From NCBI GenBank assembly GCA_000349905.1, contig KB722759.1, positions 327,520 through 391,519 of the forward strand: a stretch of 64,000 nucleotides of DNA, in the 5' to 3' direction. Positions within the stretch are counted from its first letter, which is position 1. The number at the start of each line of letters is the position of its first letter. A program made the translations under genes and the position numbers. This DNA comes from Volvariella volvacea V23. Its lineage: Eukaryota; Basidiomycota; Agaricomycetes; Agaricales; Pluteaceae. The notes under the pieces were generated by a model, which did not search any database, had not been told where the DNA came from, and saw only the letters and a list, made by a program, of their open reading frames with translations. Below are positions 1 to 17,000 of this stretch, piece after piece.

Positions 1-3734
<3,734 letters not shown>

Positions 3735-5298
3735 AGCAGAAAAACTGATAGAAAGAAGCTGCAGGAGAGGGCAACGCAACAATGGGGACTGCTAGATGAC
3801 GAGCTATAAACCATTCAGTTGTTTATCGTAAACTGAGCGACTTTCGCTATGACACACGCCTTGAAATATCAGACCGCCCCTGTTCAACATTTCGCCGTGA
3901 TAACGCAGGGGCTGTGTGGGCTCTAGCGAAAATCGCGCGACAGGTGAGTGAACCTCAGGTCACAACGGGCGTGTGGCTTCACTGTGCATACATAATGACA
4001 GAATGATGCTAGTTCGTTCACTGGTAAAAATACATAGAATGATCTCCTGATGCGTCCCCAACTAGAGATGAATAGGATAACAATGGAGAAGATGACCCGG
4101 AAGCTCACTCATGATGATGCGTTTCCTCGCGTCAATCTTCCAATACCTCAAGATGTTGTGCTGGCGTATTTGCCGCAAGTGAATGGGTACGTCATAACGA
4201 GGGGGTCGAGGCCATTGTATTGTAAGTCAAGGCTCCAGGTAATATCGGCCCTGACTCGTGTGTGATGTACTGGCACAACCCAGAGCACCAGCTTTAGCAC
4301 TGAGCGCATAGTGACATTGGGACCTCATATAGGCCTCATAAGGAGTTAGGAAGGCACGAACGCAGGCCCTTTGCGATTCAGAGATTGGGTGCGGCGCCAG
4401 CGGCTGACCGGACCGAAACATCCGGACTACATGTCAGTTTCGTGCGATCTCTCAACAACCACCTTGAACGTCCAAGGCCCCCAAGACGTCAAAGCCGGTC
4501 TCTGACTTTTCAGTGATGTCTAAGCGCCGCTAGCACCTCAGGCGTACGAGGCCTTGAGTAGTCCCGGTTTTGGTTGGTGCGCACATTATGCCATTCGGCT
4601 TAAAGCATGACTTAATCCGCGGCCTTAGCATTTAGTCAAATCACTCTGGTGCATGTAGATAGGATATTAACTCCTGTCTATCATCGCGCTACTTTGGGTG
4701 CAACTCGCCTCGTGTGTGCTGCTAGGGATAGGCCAGAACTCCCCTAGCTAGTCATATCCTATCGACTCATCCACTTATGACCCTTGTTGTTCTCTACCAT
4801 CTTCTTGATGGGCTCGAATGCAATTTTTTTTATAGAGAAGGCGGACCTCTATAGACCGCTTAAGAGATCGTAGAAGTGTAGATCGCAAAAAAGTCTCTCT
4901 TCGTTTTTGGCAGTAAGTCGAGTCAATCATTTTTGTTCCTTGGAATTAGCAAGTTGCATTTGCCTTGACAAGCAGCGAGGGATTTCCCCTCGATTTGGGT
5001 GGTCAGACCCACCGGATCCTCTCTGTTGGTGCAGGGGTAGATCGCTCGTGGGTCCGGCTTGTTGATTTGCACCGTTTTGAGAACATAATGAACTGCGTAT
5101 ATCTCCGCTATTATTTCCTTAATTCGTTCAGCATGTCTTAACCTAAGTCGTTACAGTTCCCACCAGAAAGGTATTCATCAGATTTGGTGGCACTGGCAGT
5201 TGCCGGATTGTTGAGTTGGCCAACTTGAACTATTGTGGCATCCTAACCTTTCCACCAATCGCGTCCCGTTCTCAACAAATTCTGCAGCCTTACGCAGA
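3735..5298. other. Intergenic, no gene seen
   Basis: Upstream flank of the ATPase and of the FunK1 pseudogene A. Only short unconvincing frames occur. If gene A once had a divergent type 1 FunK1 partner like its paralogues, it would have been here on the minus strand; I see no trace of one. A TTGCCGG box with a GGCAGTTGCC near-palindrome lies at 5195-5206, about 95 bp before the ATG of A, and resembles boxes in front of other FunK1 genes. Confidence 0.6.
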
Positions 5299-7327
5299 AT
5301 GGAGCTATTGCAAAGCGTAAAAGACTGAGTGGAAGCCGACTACATACGCGATTCATACCTATATACCGGAGTGACCGCTTACACCAACGTTGTTCTCGTT
5401 CCTCCGCCAGATATCGCGCCCCGAATCAACACCTTCATCAAGGAATCCAATCTATATAACTCACGAACACGAAGATGGAAAGGAATGCCCCAGCGTATAA
5501 AGTCACAGAATGCCTTATGTTCTCGCATTGAGCTCATAATGCAAGCAATCGTTGAGTTCTTCGGTATTCAAAATCGATGGGTCATTTGGGAGGAGTCGAA
5601 AGACATCGAGATGTGCTATACCATGAACCCCCAGCTCATGGTTGTTGGACGGAATGGGACTTCCTTCAAAAATAAAGAATTCCCTACGCATTTAGATTAT
5701 GAGGCCTGCATGACACCCTTCGCTGTGCGACGCGATCACCCAGACTTTAACATAGAACGGCTAGCCGTCCAAGCTGGAATCTTTGCTCGGTGAAGATTCC
5801 CTTCACTAGCTGTAATGGAATATTCTGACATGGCACAGACACTGTTTCAATATACAACGCAACCGACGCTTTGTGTATTCATTTGTTATTGTCCAAAATG
5901 ACGTTATCCTCTTCCAATTCGACCGACACGGTGGCATATACTCCAAAGCGATCAACTATCATGAATCCCCGGAGATATTTGTTCGATGGCTCCTTGCCGC
6001 CGTTTCACCTGATGAAGTCCTACTTGGCTTCAATCTAACAACAAAATGGAGGGAAGGGCGGCGTTTTATACAAACCCTCGATGCTCAGAGTCAGCCGGTA
6101 GAGTTCGAAGTCAGCCTGAGGGAAATGTCCTGGAGATCTTCGTCGAGCATAGTCGGACCAGGGAGAATCTACTGGAAGACCGAGAGTTCGTCCGATCGTT
6201 ATGTCATTAAGGAAGAATGGCGCTTGCTTTCTGATCCTCGGGAAGAGGAGTTTCTAGTGGCAGCACGAGGGTTAGATGGCGTTACACAGCTTATATCCTA
6301 CGAGACTGGAGAAACAATTTCGTCTTTGCGTTGGGGCTTTGCAGGATCTAGACTACAAGATCGTCGGTTTATTCGCATTATCGTTGCTGAGCATAGTGGA
6401 CGGTCCATCAAGCCCTTTACTTCCAGCGTAGAACTACTTACTGCGTTACAAGACGCAGTCTCGGATGCGTTATTTTACCAATTTACCCTTGATCCCACTC
6501 ATGTGAAATGATTAGGACACAAGAACTTATGGCGTGCTGGAATCCTACAACGCAGCGTTAACCCAACCACTATTGTCTATGGCGTTGAAGGTAGTGGGCC
6601 GGGAAATCGAGGCGTTTTAATTAACCTCGATCAAGCCATGTGGATCAAACGGCCGGAAAGACTGACAAAAAGGGCGTCACAAAGGGTAGCTACCTTGCCA
6701 CTTTGCCGTTTTATCGTTTGACTTAATCATGGTCTCCCTCAGGGGTACACGCAATTCATGTCCGTCAACGTCCTTCGCATAGAGGCGCACCTTCACGATT
6801 ACCTTGACGACCTACAGTCATTCTTCTATGTGCTAGCTTGGATCTGTATCGCGTACGATGGCCCAGGTCAACGCAAGTCAACGCTTCCCCAAATTCTTCG
6901 GGCATGGTCCACTCTATCGAGGTGCTCTTTCTTTGTCGACAAGTCTGTCCATCACATGGGATTCGAGCAATATTTTGCGCAGAATGTGTCACCATATTTT
7001 GGCGACGTGTTTGCCGGCCTGCTTCGCGATCTGCACGATATCCTCTGGCAAGTGGACCCAAATGCCACTTTTGCCGCGCCGCGACCGGGACATAATTATG
7101 ATCCTGAGGAGGTTTATGACCGATATTTGGCAGCTATCGATGTGACCCTTTTTGCACTCCAATCCGATTCCATAAATGTGCCAGCAACCGATCATCCAAC
7201 AAAGGTGCTAGGACCACAACGGTCCAAGAGTGAGAAGAGAAAGCGGATCGTGAAGCAGGACAAAACTGATGACCTTTCGTGGAAGAAGCTGCTACGACCA
7301 TCACGAACGCGCAGCGCGTCCAGGTAA
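5299..7327 (+). pseudogene. FunK1-family kinase, type 2a, copy A (orphan, degraded)
   Basis: Relic of a fungal-specific FunK1 protein kinase. Homology to copy C runs from the ATG at 5299 codon for codon, but codon 10 is TGA (5326-5328). Exon 1 ends at 5789, followed by a 49-nt intron (5790-5838); exon 2 resumes at HCFNIQRNRRFVYS. Recognisable parts are the DRHGGIYS..FVRWLLAA block, the ATP-lysine region YVIKEEW, and the FunK1 hallmark YLDDLQSFFYVLAWIC near 6800-6845. The donor of intron 2 is lost: the site near 6464 reads GGATGC where copy C has GGTATGG. The catalytic HRN/HRD triplet has become QRS (about 6546-6554), and the DFG-equivalent Asp is Asn. The C-terminal tail keeps one DDLSWKK motif and KRKR. 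Unlike the other full-length copies it has no divergent partner. Three independent lesions make a functional protein very unlikely. Confidence 0.85.
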
Positions 7328-7713
7328 CCCACAGCCCTTCATTCATAATTGTTGTTACTCCATTACAACTGTTCGACCTAGTTTATTAAATATGCATAGC
7401 AGGACATTCCGTCTCTTAGAGATAGCATCGTCGATGCGTAGGTGGAGATATGAACAAACTGTAACACGTCTCCCCGCAGATAGAGTTGGTACGGTAGGCT
7501 ATAATAGTGTAACCATAGTCGGAACAGAGCCAATGTGGAAACATTGAAGCCCATTTTGGGTTATATCTTGTACACCAGTTTCTGTCAAGTGGCGTTTGCT
7601 CAATTCGCCGTTGGTCTGGACTCGAAATATATGTTCACATCAACCAATTAATTGCGAACAGTCTACACTACTGTTAACGCCCATATCGGAGCGTTGGGCT
7701 TGCGCTCATGACA
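7328..7713. other. Intergenic between convergent FunK1 3' ends
   Basis: This stretch separates the stop of FunK1 copy A (+) from the stop of copy B (-). Nothing coding is seen; it probably holds the 3' untranslated regions of both. Confidence 0.55.
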
Positions 7714-10183
7714 TCACCTATACTTAGCGTTCCCAGCTTGAATCAACCTTGCAGAACGGCGGACAATGACCCTCCCACCCATCCCACCTCTCGTGCTAGC
7801 TTTTCGCGAGGAACGCCTAGCTCCAGGAATCGACGAATCAATCACCATGTTCGACATCAGCTGCTCTGCGCCTACACCACCCTGAGGGCATGGAGAACTA
7901 CGTATATCCCCATTAACGGAATCCTCCTCGAAACGAACATGCTTGAGTCTATATTCTGGGGAACTTGGGATTGAAGAAGCATCTTCGTGCTGCCGTTTCT
8001 CTCCAAGTCCTTTGTAGCTTATCTCCTGGTCCAGCTCAGCCTCGTCACGTCCTCCTGAAAGAGGTGAAGGTCGGAAGACATCCTTGCCCACATCTTGGAT
8101 GATAGGGCCGGGGGAAGAATGATAGTGGCTCGAAATGAGTGGAAGCGTTAAGTCAATTACTGTCAAAAACGCTGTATACTTCTCCTTAGGGGCTTTTACC
8201 ATCTCATCCGCAGTGAGGTTTATCCATTCCATCTTTGATATATCCGCTGGGTATCTCTTCCATATAATAACTTTCAATTGCCGGAGCAGGTCCTTTAAAG
8301 GTTCGAAACTAGGTGAGATCGACGGTTCCACGAAGAGACTGTATGACATCATGTCAGCCAATTTGAGTTTACCGGCTTCGTTGCAGTCGTCTCTAGACCA
8401 GTCACGTAAGAGCTTTGGAATGTTATCGCATGGCTGGGCTGGCTCGGTGTTGGAGGCTGAGACCCATACCAAGGTGTAGAACAATGATTCCAGGTCATCG
8501 AGGTAGTCGTGTGGCAGATCAGGACGTAGCAGTGACTTGACAGACCTGAAAGCGTTCAGTCCCTAGTTATGGCAAGTTAATTCAGTTTAAACCGGTATAG
8601 GAGGCAAAGGAATACCTACACTCCTCAAGGCAAGGCTCTTCGACGCTTTCTTTCTATTCAGAGGAACGGCGAGGCTCAAGTCAATTAATATGCCTCTATT
8701 TCCCTCTTCATCCTCTGATGTGCCAAGCACAGTATTACCAATGTGTATATCACGGTGTAGAATACAATTCGCAAGTAACCGTTGGTGTCCTATTTACAGT
8801 TGTAGCAAATATGAGCAATTCTCATGGTTGTTATAGATGAGTTAATTAACGCACCTGCGACTATGTCCTTAAACGCACTCAACAACGTTTCTAGGGATCT
8901 TGCGGATGATATTGATTTGCCATATTTCTTTAGCAGGATTCGGGTTTGCACCCGATCCGGAAAGTCCTTTGGGCTTGTGATACAGCGAAGAGAGGAAATC
9001 GTGTTCAAGACTTCATATCCAACCATCTGTCCTACACCCTCCAACCCAAGCGTAGATTTGAGATACTCCTCTTCTCCCACCCTGTCAACGGATTGCCACA
9101 CAACCTTCACCATATACTCTTGTCCATCCTGATCCCGAACGCTGAAGCATTTTGTACCCCTCCCACAGAGTGTAAATTTCTGAGCCACTGCCCCACCAAT
9201 GACCTCGAACTGGACTTGCTGAGGGAATTCATTGAGGGCATTACGAAAGCTGAGATGCCGAGTGCCATCCTTCCATATAATGTCAGGATCAAACCCAATG
9301 TCTTCGTCACTGCCTGCCAGGCTAAGAATCCATCGCACAAATGTCTCTGGATCTTCGTGGATGTCTATACTTGTGGATGCAATTACGCCGCACCGGTCAA
9401 ACTGATACAGGACAATATACTTCTCTGTGACGAGTGCAGAATGTACAACCATCCTGCCCAGCTGCTCCGCAAAGCATTGGCTGGAGCTAGGCATTAGTAA
9501 TGATGCAGGGAAGGAGACACTGGAGCTCACCGTGCGTACACGCCAACCTGCTTCAATCTCTCAACCGAGCTACAGTTACTGGATAGTTTAACTTCAATGG
9601 GTGCCACACAATCTGCATACGTCGGCCTTTGAGCGAACAACGTTGTACCAAATGCGATGCCACTCTTCCCCGAAATCATGATATCAGGGGAAGAAGATAG
9701 ATTTTCGTCGGAACCCTCCTCTACGTGCTTGACCTTGTATTGGCTTGTCTTTATAGCACGACGGTTGGTGATGCGAAAATGTTTGAATGTGCTCTGCATG
9801 ATCTGAACCAAAGGTGCATAGAGGACATTTTCTTTAGTGGCATTCTTCCCTATCTTGCTCCAGCGTCTATTTTTGTTGTTGTACAACCTAGAATTGTCAA
9901 TGAAAGACCTAATCTGTTGCTTCATGTCAGGAGATACAGAGAAGACATTGTTTGTGAATTCATGATTATCCATCATTTTAGCATGTGGGCGCGTTAGTTC
10001 TGCCGATATGCTGCGTTTGACATCGCCTATAGTCCTTGATCTGGGGTCTGGCTCGCAGCGGAGGGCATAAGGTGTGTCGACGACATTGGAGACGCTTCCG
10101 AGGCCGTTGGGCGTAGAAGCGTCGTCTCCCAAGGAGACTTGCGGGGTAGAGGGGATTGATGGATGTGGCTTTGGGGGAAGCAT
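7714..10183 (-). CDS. FunK1-family protein kinase, type 1a, copy B
   Basis: Fungal-specific FunK1 kinase (Pkinase_fungal family). Four exons are supported by homology between copies: 10183-9531, 9480-8855, 8789-8620 and 8562-7714. The ATG at 10183 gives MLPPKPHPS; no upstream ATG fits. The type 1 leader carries VVDTPYALR, then YKVKH and SSPDIM. Exon 2 has QCFAEQLGRM, YQFDRCGVI and FVRWIL. The kinase landmarks are complete: Lys in YMVKVVW, HRDIHIGNT and DLS in place of DFG. The C-lobe hallmark YLDDLESLFYTLVW is present. The roughly 120-residue tail is low-complexity with IPSSP and ends RRSARLIQAGNAKYR. No break was found. It is transcribed head-to-head with copy C, 451 bp away. An active Ser/Thr kinase is inferred from the retained residues; the substrate is unknown. 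Confidence 0.87.
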
Positions 10184-10634
10184 GAGTCTCGTGGAAATCA
10201 CAGCCAAATTTTAAATACAAGTTTATGAGGCCTGAATAATGGGGTCATACAAATATGGAGCGTGATGATGCCACCCTCACATACATCCCTCTGTATAGAT
10301 TGAATGCGTCCCCAACCACCCTAGCTGCACTTGGGGTACAAAAACTTGGATCACACTCCATAGGTCTATGATACCAGCGACACAATGGAGCTGTGTTTCC
10401 CATAACCCACCAGCAGAACTTGAAGATCGTCATTGGGCCAACACCGCACACGAACCGGCAATTGCCGATGGGATTTCCCGGCCAATAGACGCGGCTGCTC
10501 TGCCACTGCTCCACTACCACCATCCACGATCACCGTCGGAAAGCTCAACGCGCCAGAGATACAATACCCTTTCATTGTATTGAAAAACTCACTTGCTGTT
10601 AATTCTTCATCATCTGGGCACCGATTCGCCCACA
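10184..10634. promoter_or_regulatory. Shared divergent promoter region of FunK1 pair B/C
   Basis: This 451-bp gap between the ATGs of two oppositely transcribed FunK1 genes must hold both promoters. It contains a perfect 12-bp palindrome CGGCAATTGCCG at 10456-10467. Related TTGCCG/CGGCAA boxes occur upstream of copy A and in the D/E gap. The binding factor is unknown and bidirectional regulation is inferred from the layout. Confidence 0.55.
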
Positions 10635-12732
10635 ATGGACGCGCTAAAGATCGCTCAGCAAGCCACCGAGGCTGACCTCCATGGTGATGGCCTATTATCG
10701 GGCGTATACAAATACACAGAAGCCGTTTTCCCCCCGACTCCCGGTATCGCGTTACGCATCAACACCTTTCTCCAAGATTGCGGGCTTTATAACATGTCAA
10801 AGAGACAGTGGAAAGGGATTCCACAGCGCCAAATGTCACAGCGTAAGCTGTGCTCTCAGATCGCGACAATAACTCAGGAGATCATCCAGTTCTTTGGTAT
10901 TGAGAACAGAAAAGTTATGTGGGAGCTGACAAATGCTGGGGAGTTTACGATGCAGCCAGAACTAATGGTCGTTGGTCGGCGTGGGACCTCATTCAACAAC
11001 GGGGAGTTCCCTCCTGAACTGGACTATAACGCGTGCGCTACACCTATTTCAGTACGCTCTCAGAGCTGGGGCATCGAAATGGATAGACGGGCTCTACAAA
11101 CAGGGATCTACGCGCGGTAAGTGATATCTCACCAAACTTTGAACCATGCTGAAAAAAAGAACAGCTCGTGTTTCCAACTTCAGCGGAATCGCCGCTTCGT
11201 GTACTCATTCTTCATCGACGAGAACTTGATTACACTATTTCAATTCGATCGTAATGGCGCGATTTATTCGAAGCCAATTAGGTATCATGACTTTCCTGAA
11301 ATCTTTGTTCGGTGGCTTCTTGCGGCTGTCTCTTCCGACGAAGCGATGCTCGGCTTCGACATGACAACGAAATGGAAGGGTGGTCGGCGCGTTATTCAAA
11401 CCCTCGACACCCAAGGACAGGCAGTAGAATGCGAGGTCAGTCCGATGTCCACAAACGAAGATGCCTCTGGAGGCATTGTGGGGAGTGGCACAACTTATTG
11501 GCAAGTCCAAAACTCCCCCAACCCGTATGTTATCAAAGAAGAGTGGCGTCTCCTTTCTGACCCACGAGAAGAGGAATTCCTCGCAAGGGCCCAGGGATTG
11601 AACGGAGTGGTGCAGCTAGTGTCGTATGAGGCTGGAGAGAAGATTTCAGCTGTGCGATGGGATTATGGACCCGAAATCGAATGATCGTCAATTCATTCGT
11701 ATTATGGTTTCGCAGCACAGCGGACGGTCTATCGAGCACTTCAAATCCCGGCGAGAGCTGTTATGTTCATTTCGGGACGCGGTTGCAGGTATGGTTATTT
11801 AAAGATCAAAAGTACTCAAGTCTCATTTTTTGATGGTTAGGCCACCTGAACCTTTGGCGTGCTGGAATTCTTCATCGGAATGTCAATCCAAACACAATTG
11901 TCTACGGCACCGAGAGCCACAAACCGGGAAATCGTGGTATTCTCGTTGACTTAGATAAGGCTATGTGGGTCAACCAGCCAAAACCATTCAGTAAGGCACC
12001 TAATCGAAGGGTATGTTTAATTCTATGTGACCATAGCGTATTCCTGATGTTTAATTGGGATAGGTCGAATTCATTTCTCTTAACGTGCTGCGTTCTGGTC
12101 GTCATAGCTACCTCGACGACCTCCAATCGTTTTTCTACGTGCTTGCCTGGATCTGTATTGCCTATGATGGGCCTGGTCAGCGGCGAACCACCCTACCACA
12201 AATGCTGCAGTCGTGGTCGGACTACACCGACTTTGCCTACGTGAAGGGCAAGTCGGCACACCACGCATCATTTGATGAACACTTCCCTCCTAATGTCTCT
12301 CCATATTTCTGTGATGTCTTTGTCAAACTTCTACGCGAATTACACACCACACTTTGGCCGGCATCTCTGGATCCTTGTACCCATAATGCTGAGGAGCTTT
12401 ATGATACGTGTCTATCTGCCATAGATGCTGCTCTACAGGAATTAGAGACTACTACCTCATCAAACGTAGTTGTCCCACCTCAAGCGATCCCTCCTACTCC
12501 GGTCCCAAATCCCCCAAGGCCAGTAAAAACAGAGAAAAGGAAGAGGAGCGCAGAACAGGAGGAGACTGATGACTTTTCGTGGAAGAAGCGGCTACGGTCG
12601 TCACGGGATAATGGCGGAAAAAGAGAAAGTGGAAAAAAGAGGGGAAGAGGGGCTGAAGAAAAATCCGAGGTCTCCTGGAAGAAGCGCCTGCGATCCTCTA
12701 GAGCGTCTAATGTCATGTCACGGAATCGTTGA
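10635..12732 (+). CDS. FunK1-family (pseudo)kinase, type 2a, copy C, with a frameshift
   Basis: Divergent partner of copy B. Start at 10635 (MDALKIAQQATEAD), with no type 1 leader. Intron 1 is 11117-11164; exon 2 begins SCFQLQRNRRFVYS. Landmarks: FQFDRNGAIYS, FVRWLLAAVS, Lys in YVIKEEW, then HRNVNPNTI, where the catalytic Asp is Asn, and DLDKAMW. The hallmark YLDDLQSFFYVLAWIC is near 12106-12160. The tail has KRKR and two copies of SWKKRLRSSR. The reading frame shifts once between 11655 and 11690: homology leaves one frame at AVRWDYGP and resumes as NDRQFIRI in another, consistent with one extra base (for example in the CCC run) or a 2-base loss. A GT..AG segment 11652-11715 (64 nt) could bypass the shift in frame, but it is coding in all paralogues. 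The protein is probably catalytically dead, or the gene is a very young pseudogene. Confidence 0.78.
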
Positions 12733-14004
12733 TACCCGAGACTTAGATAATGATATCCATTATAACTTATTATTACTACAGGTTTATATTAATGTAAATC
12801 TAGACACGTGTATTTTTAACATGAATTTTTGGGAGTTGGGACCTACATGTTTGGAAAGCCATGTCAGGAAAAATATATCAAAGAAATTCGTGATTACATC
12901 ACAGTTACAAGTGGCACACCCCACGGCTTTAAGTTTGCCGATTTGCAGCACACACACGAAGCATCGACGTTGGGAACGATTCTCCCAGTACGCAGGACCA
13001 TGAAATGCCCACTGCATTCGAGTTACGACAAGATCTAAGATCAAGAATACTATTCGCCTCTTCAACGTTCGACATTCTTAGTCTTAATCCTGTGATGAAG
13101 CTAAGAGAAACAGACCTCACGCGCTATGCCGCACTTGCGACTTTCGCGGGTCCTTCCGTGGGCTGGCAGTGAAATTCACGCAAGATTTACATCTATTTCA
13201 CAATAGCTCTCTAACTTGAGTTTTCCCTATCTAAAAAGCGTAAAAGGGCGCAATTATATATCCAGGAATAAACCATCGATTCGCGGCAGTGGCCAATTTT
13301 CTGTGAAGTAGGGGAATGAGAATGGCTGGAATGTCAGTTTATAGTTGCACTGATGAATTGTTGATCTATTTTGCCCACAAATTTTCAAGTGCGCAAACAC
13401 AGTTTCCACCTCTTGGAAACCACGCTTAGGGTCAGTAATTCACACCTGATTCGCAACCTCGATTTCGTCGCAACCTCTTTCGCATGCTACTTTAGCGCTA
13501 ATTAGCACTGTGAATTTGTCAAGGTGAATCATGTGTGCCCTATTTCCCCCTAGCACCAGCACTGTGGTATGCACTGTTATGGTATCCTTCTCCATCGTGA
13601 ACGGCACCAAATAGTCGAATCGCAACCCAGTCCACTCCTTCACAAAGTGGGGAGGGGCCATTAACTCAAGCAGACACTTGGCGTTGAGGGACAACTAGTA
13701 GAATTTTAGATTAGCCCGATGGGATTGAGCTGGGGCTCTCCCCCAAATCTCGTTGGCCTCCGACCCTTGTGCACACCTCCACAGATGTCATAGCACCCGC
13801 CAGCAACGTTCACGATATGACGACAATTTAGGCTGCTCTGATTGGGCCTCGAACCGGTTGCAGGAAATTGACCGGGTGGCTGTGCTCGGTACGCGGCTCC
13901 CAAACGCGTAGGCTTTAGCAGCGGCTGTTCATACTCTCACACTCCCACCATCTCCCCACGCAGCAGAGCAACTCGGCTGACCATCTAAACCCGCTGCTTG
14001 CTCA
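12733..14004. other. Intergenic, no gene seen
   Basis: Between FunK1 copy C and the ABC transporter. A frame on the minus strand (13694-13440) has no recognisable features or supporting structure. The last 100 bases before 14005 are pyrimidine-rich (CTCTCACACTCCCACC), as is common upstream of basidiomycete transcription starts. Confidence 0.5.
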
Positions 14005-17000
14005 ATGCAGCTCAAAATCTGCGAGGGCGCGACTCCCTGGGACTTGACGGACAAATGCGTCCGAGGCGCTTGGACTTCCATCATACCTGCCGCTCTGGTA
14101 TTCGTCATCTGCTTTTTCTCAATTTCGGTTCATGTACCGCTTCCTCAAGCAATTTCAAGAGTAATTGAAGCCGCAAAGTCGCCGTTCTATAGGTTCTTAA
14201 ACCTACATGAAGCAGAGGCCCTCGACCAGGACGCAGAGAAGGATGGCGTCGACTTGCAGGTTCCTACGGATGTCCCCTTGTGGCGTACCATTGTCTTCTC
14301 TTTTGTCGGAATCACTCAATGCCTTTATTGGGTCGCATTCGCATCATACGAGTACATCGACACGCAAAACGAAGGATTACAATGGTGGAACATCGTCCAA
14401 CCAATCCTGACAGCAACTGCATGGCTCTACACCGCAGTCCGACCCGTAGGCTGGCCATCTCAAACTCCACCATACGACATGTTCGCCGTCTACCTGGCGC
14501 TGTGGATCGAAGCGAGTGTCCAAGTAGGGGAGATCTGGTATGGCTGGGTTTTGGAGGGAGTGCTCCCGGAGAAGTGGATTACTATTGGGTTCAGTGTGAA
14601 CTGGCTGCTCGTCATGGTCGTTTTGGTTGTTATTTTGGGTATGCCGTTGGCGGTTCCAAGTTCGCGGGTGAAGCGGGAAGACATCGTGAGTACCCACCCC
14701 ATCTTTCGGCGAGCTTCGCGATGTCATATCCATCATGGGGCCATGGAAACTAGGGGTGTGCTAATTATGTGTCGTGGATAGGGCCACTCCGTTTCTCCTG
14801 AGGATTACACGAGTCTGTTTGGTTGGGTTACTTTCCACTGGGTGTATCCCCTCGTCAACCGCGTACGTATTTTTTCGGGTTCTTATCTAACGCGAGGTGT
14901 TAATTTCATATCCCCGAAACTTCTATCCCCGCAATCACCAACTCCACGAACATTACATATCAACATCTTCCCTTCTGCCATGCGCGCACGCGAATGTCAA
15001 CTACGCTTTCATCATGCTTTTGCTTCAAAAAATGTTTGCGATAACAGGGCCGCTATAATACCCTGAACGAGAGCGACGTATGGGCGCTCAGTCCCACCAT
15101 CCAATCTCATCCCATTTTCATCAAATTCAGTCGGCTTCAGTACGTCTCATTCGCCACCTTGACCAAGTAGTGTCCTTATTCGGTTCCTTCTCCAGACAGT
15201 CCTCCCTGCTATTCAGACTATGGAAAGCAAATTCCCTAGACCTACTGTGAGCCCATCTCCAATCTCTAAACCATCCAATTCTCTAAAGCCGGCATGCATC
15301 GCAGACTCGATTTCGGCCTAACGTTCGTGAGCGTAATGTTCAACTACGCCGGCCCTTTCTTCCTCAAGTACGTACCACCACCAATTCCTCACAACCGAAG
15401 CTCAAATTAACCCATAACACAATCACTAATATTAATTATAATTCATTAATTAATGTATAGGCGAATCCTGGATTTGATTGATCTACCGGTTCAAACACCC
15501 GAAACGAGGGCGCGGGCTTACATCTACGCCATCTTGGCTTTCATTTGCTCTCTTCTCAAGGTTCGCGGTCTCATTCATTCATTCTAATTGTCCTCTCGAT
15601 TTGGGTTGCTTATTGTCTATCGTCCCATCGTTGTCGTTGTCATTGTTGTTGATGGTTTAGGCTCAAGCCGACGTTCAGCACCTGTGGTTCGGTCGGCGGG
15701 CGGCTACGAGGATCAGATCGGAGCTCATGGCCGCTATATACGATAAAGCTCTAAAGCGCAAAGACTTCTCCGGTGTCATCGATAAAGAAAAGGAAAAAGA
15801 ACGAGAGAGGGAGAAGGAAAAAGAAAGGAAGAGGGCGCGGGAGCAGGAGGAGGACGCTGCTCTCGCCGGCGATCGTAAGCATGCCTTTGTTCGTTCCTTG
15901 TTTATGGTTTTGTGGTTTGACTTGCGTGTTTGGCGGCAGGTAAAGCGCGGAAGGCTAGGGCGAAGAAGAGGAAGCAGGAGGAGGCCAAGGCGGAGAGGGA
16001 GAGAGCTGCAAAGGCGGATGATCCTAAAGCTGGTGCTGATGTTGGGAAGATTGTGAACTTGATGTCGGGTGATGCGAATAGGGTATGTGTTTTCGTGCAT
16101 AGGAGCGCGTTTTGTTGTACTGCGCTCACTTTGACGCGTCAATAATAGATATCCAACATGATTTCTGGCGCGTATTTTATATACGGAGGCAAGTATCCTT
16201 TTGAGTTGCTATAGGTTTATTATCTAATTCCACTGCAACAGCCCCGTTCGAGATTATCATTGCTGGAACGTTCCTCTATCAGTGCGTCTCTCATACCTCA
16301 ACCACTATCTATTCGCTGATTCCTTGTCTTTTAGATTACTTGGTTGGAGCGCGTTCTCTGGTTTCCTCGTGCTCATAGCCGGATGGCCCTTGAATAGCTA
16401 CATCGCACGGAGAAGCATCAGGATCCAAAAAGGTGTATTGGTGGCTCGTGATAAACGAATGGGCGTCTTGAACGAGTTAATCGGAGCTGTAGGTGTCCTT
16501 TTACACGTACAACTATATTTTCTGGGTCGGGCTGATGGATTGAATTGTGCGATAGGTTAAATTCATCAAGTTTTTCGCTTGGGAAGACCGATGGATCGAT
16601 AGAGCTTTGGATGCTCGTGCCGTTGAGCTGCAGTGGATGGTTAAAGGTCAGTCAGCGATGGGCCACATTCACTCTCTTCTGTACCGTTTTTAACCTTCAC
16701 GCGCTTCCTCACTGAAACTCCATTCCTCCCTTAGCCCGTGTCAATTCGGTCATGTTCTACCTCTTATGGACATGCGCACCCATCTTGGTCTCCATAATAT
16801 CATTCTTCACATTCGTGTGGCAGGGTAAAGAGTTGACTGTCAGCATCGCGTTTACGGTAAGTGCGATTCTGGGTATATGTATTGCTATTTGGGGACTTAA
16901 TGACTGGACGACAGGCTATTGCACTTTTTGGGATGATCAGGTAATGAAAAGTTCTGGAATTTTCCGGGAAGTAATTGCTCATCAATCCCTCCCTTCAGGG

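Noticed and set aside
13440..13694. 84-codon open frame on the minus strand between FunK1 C and the ABC transporter
   Set aside because: No recognisable domain, no flanking exons, and composition unlike neighbouring genes.
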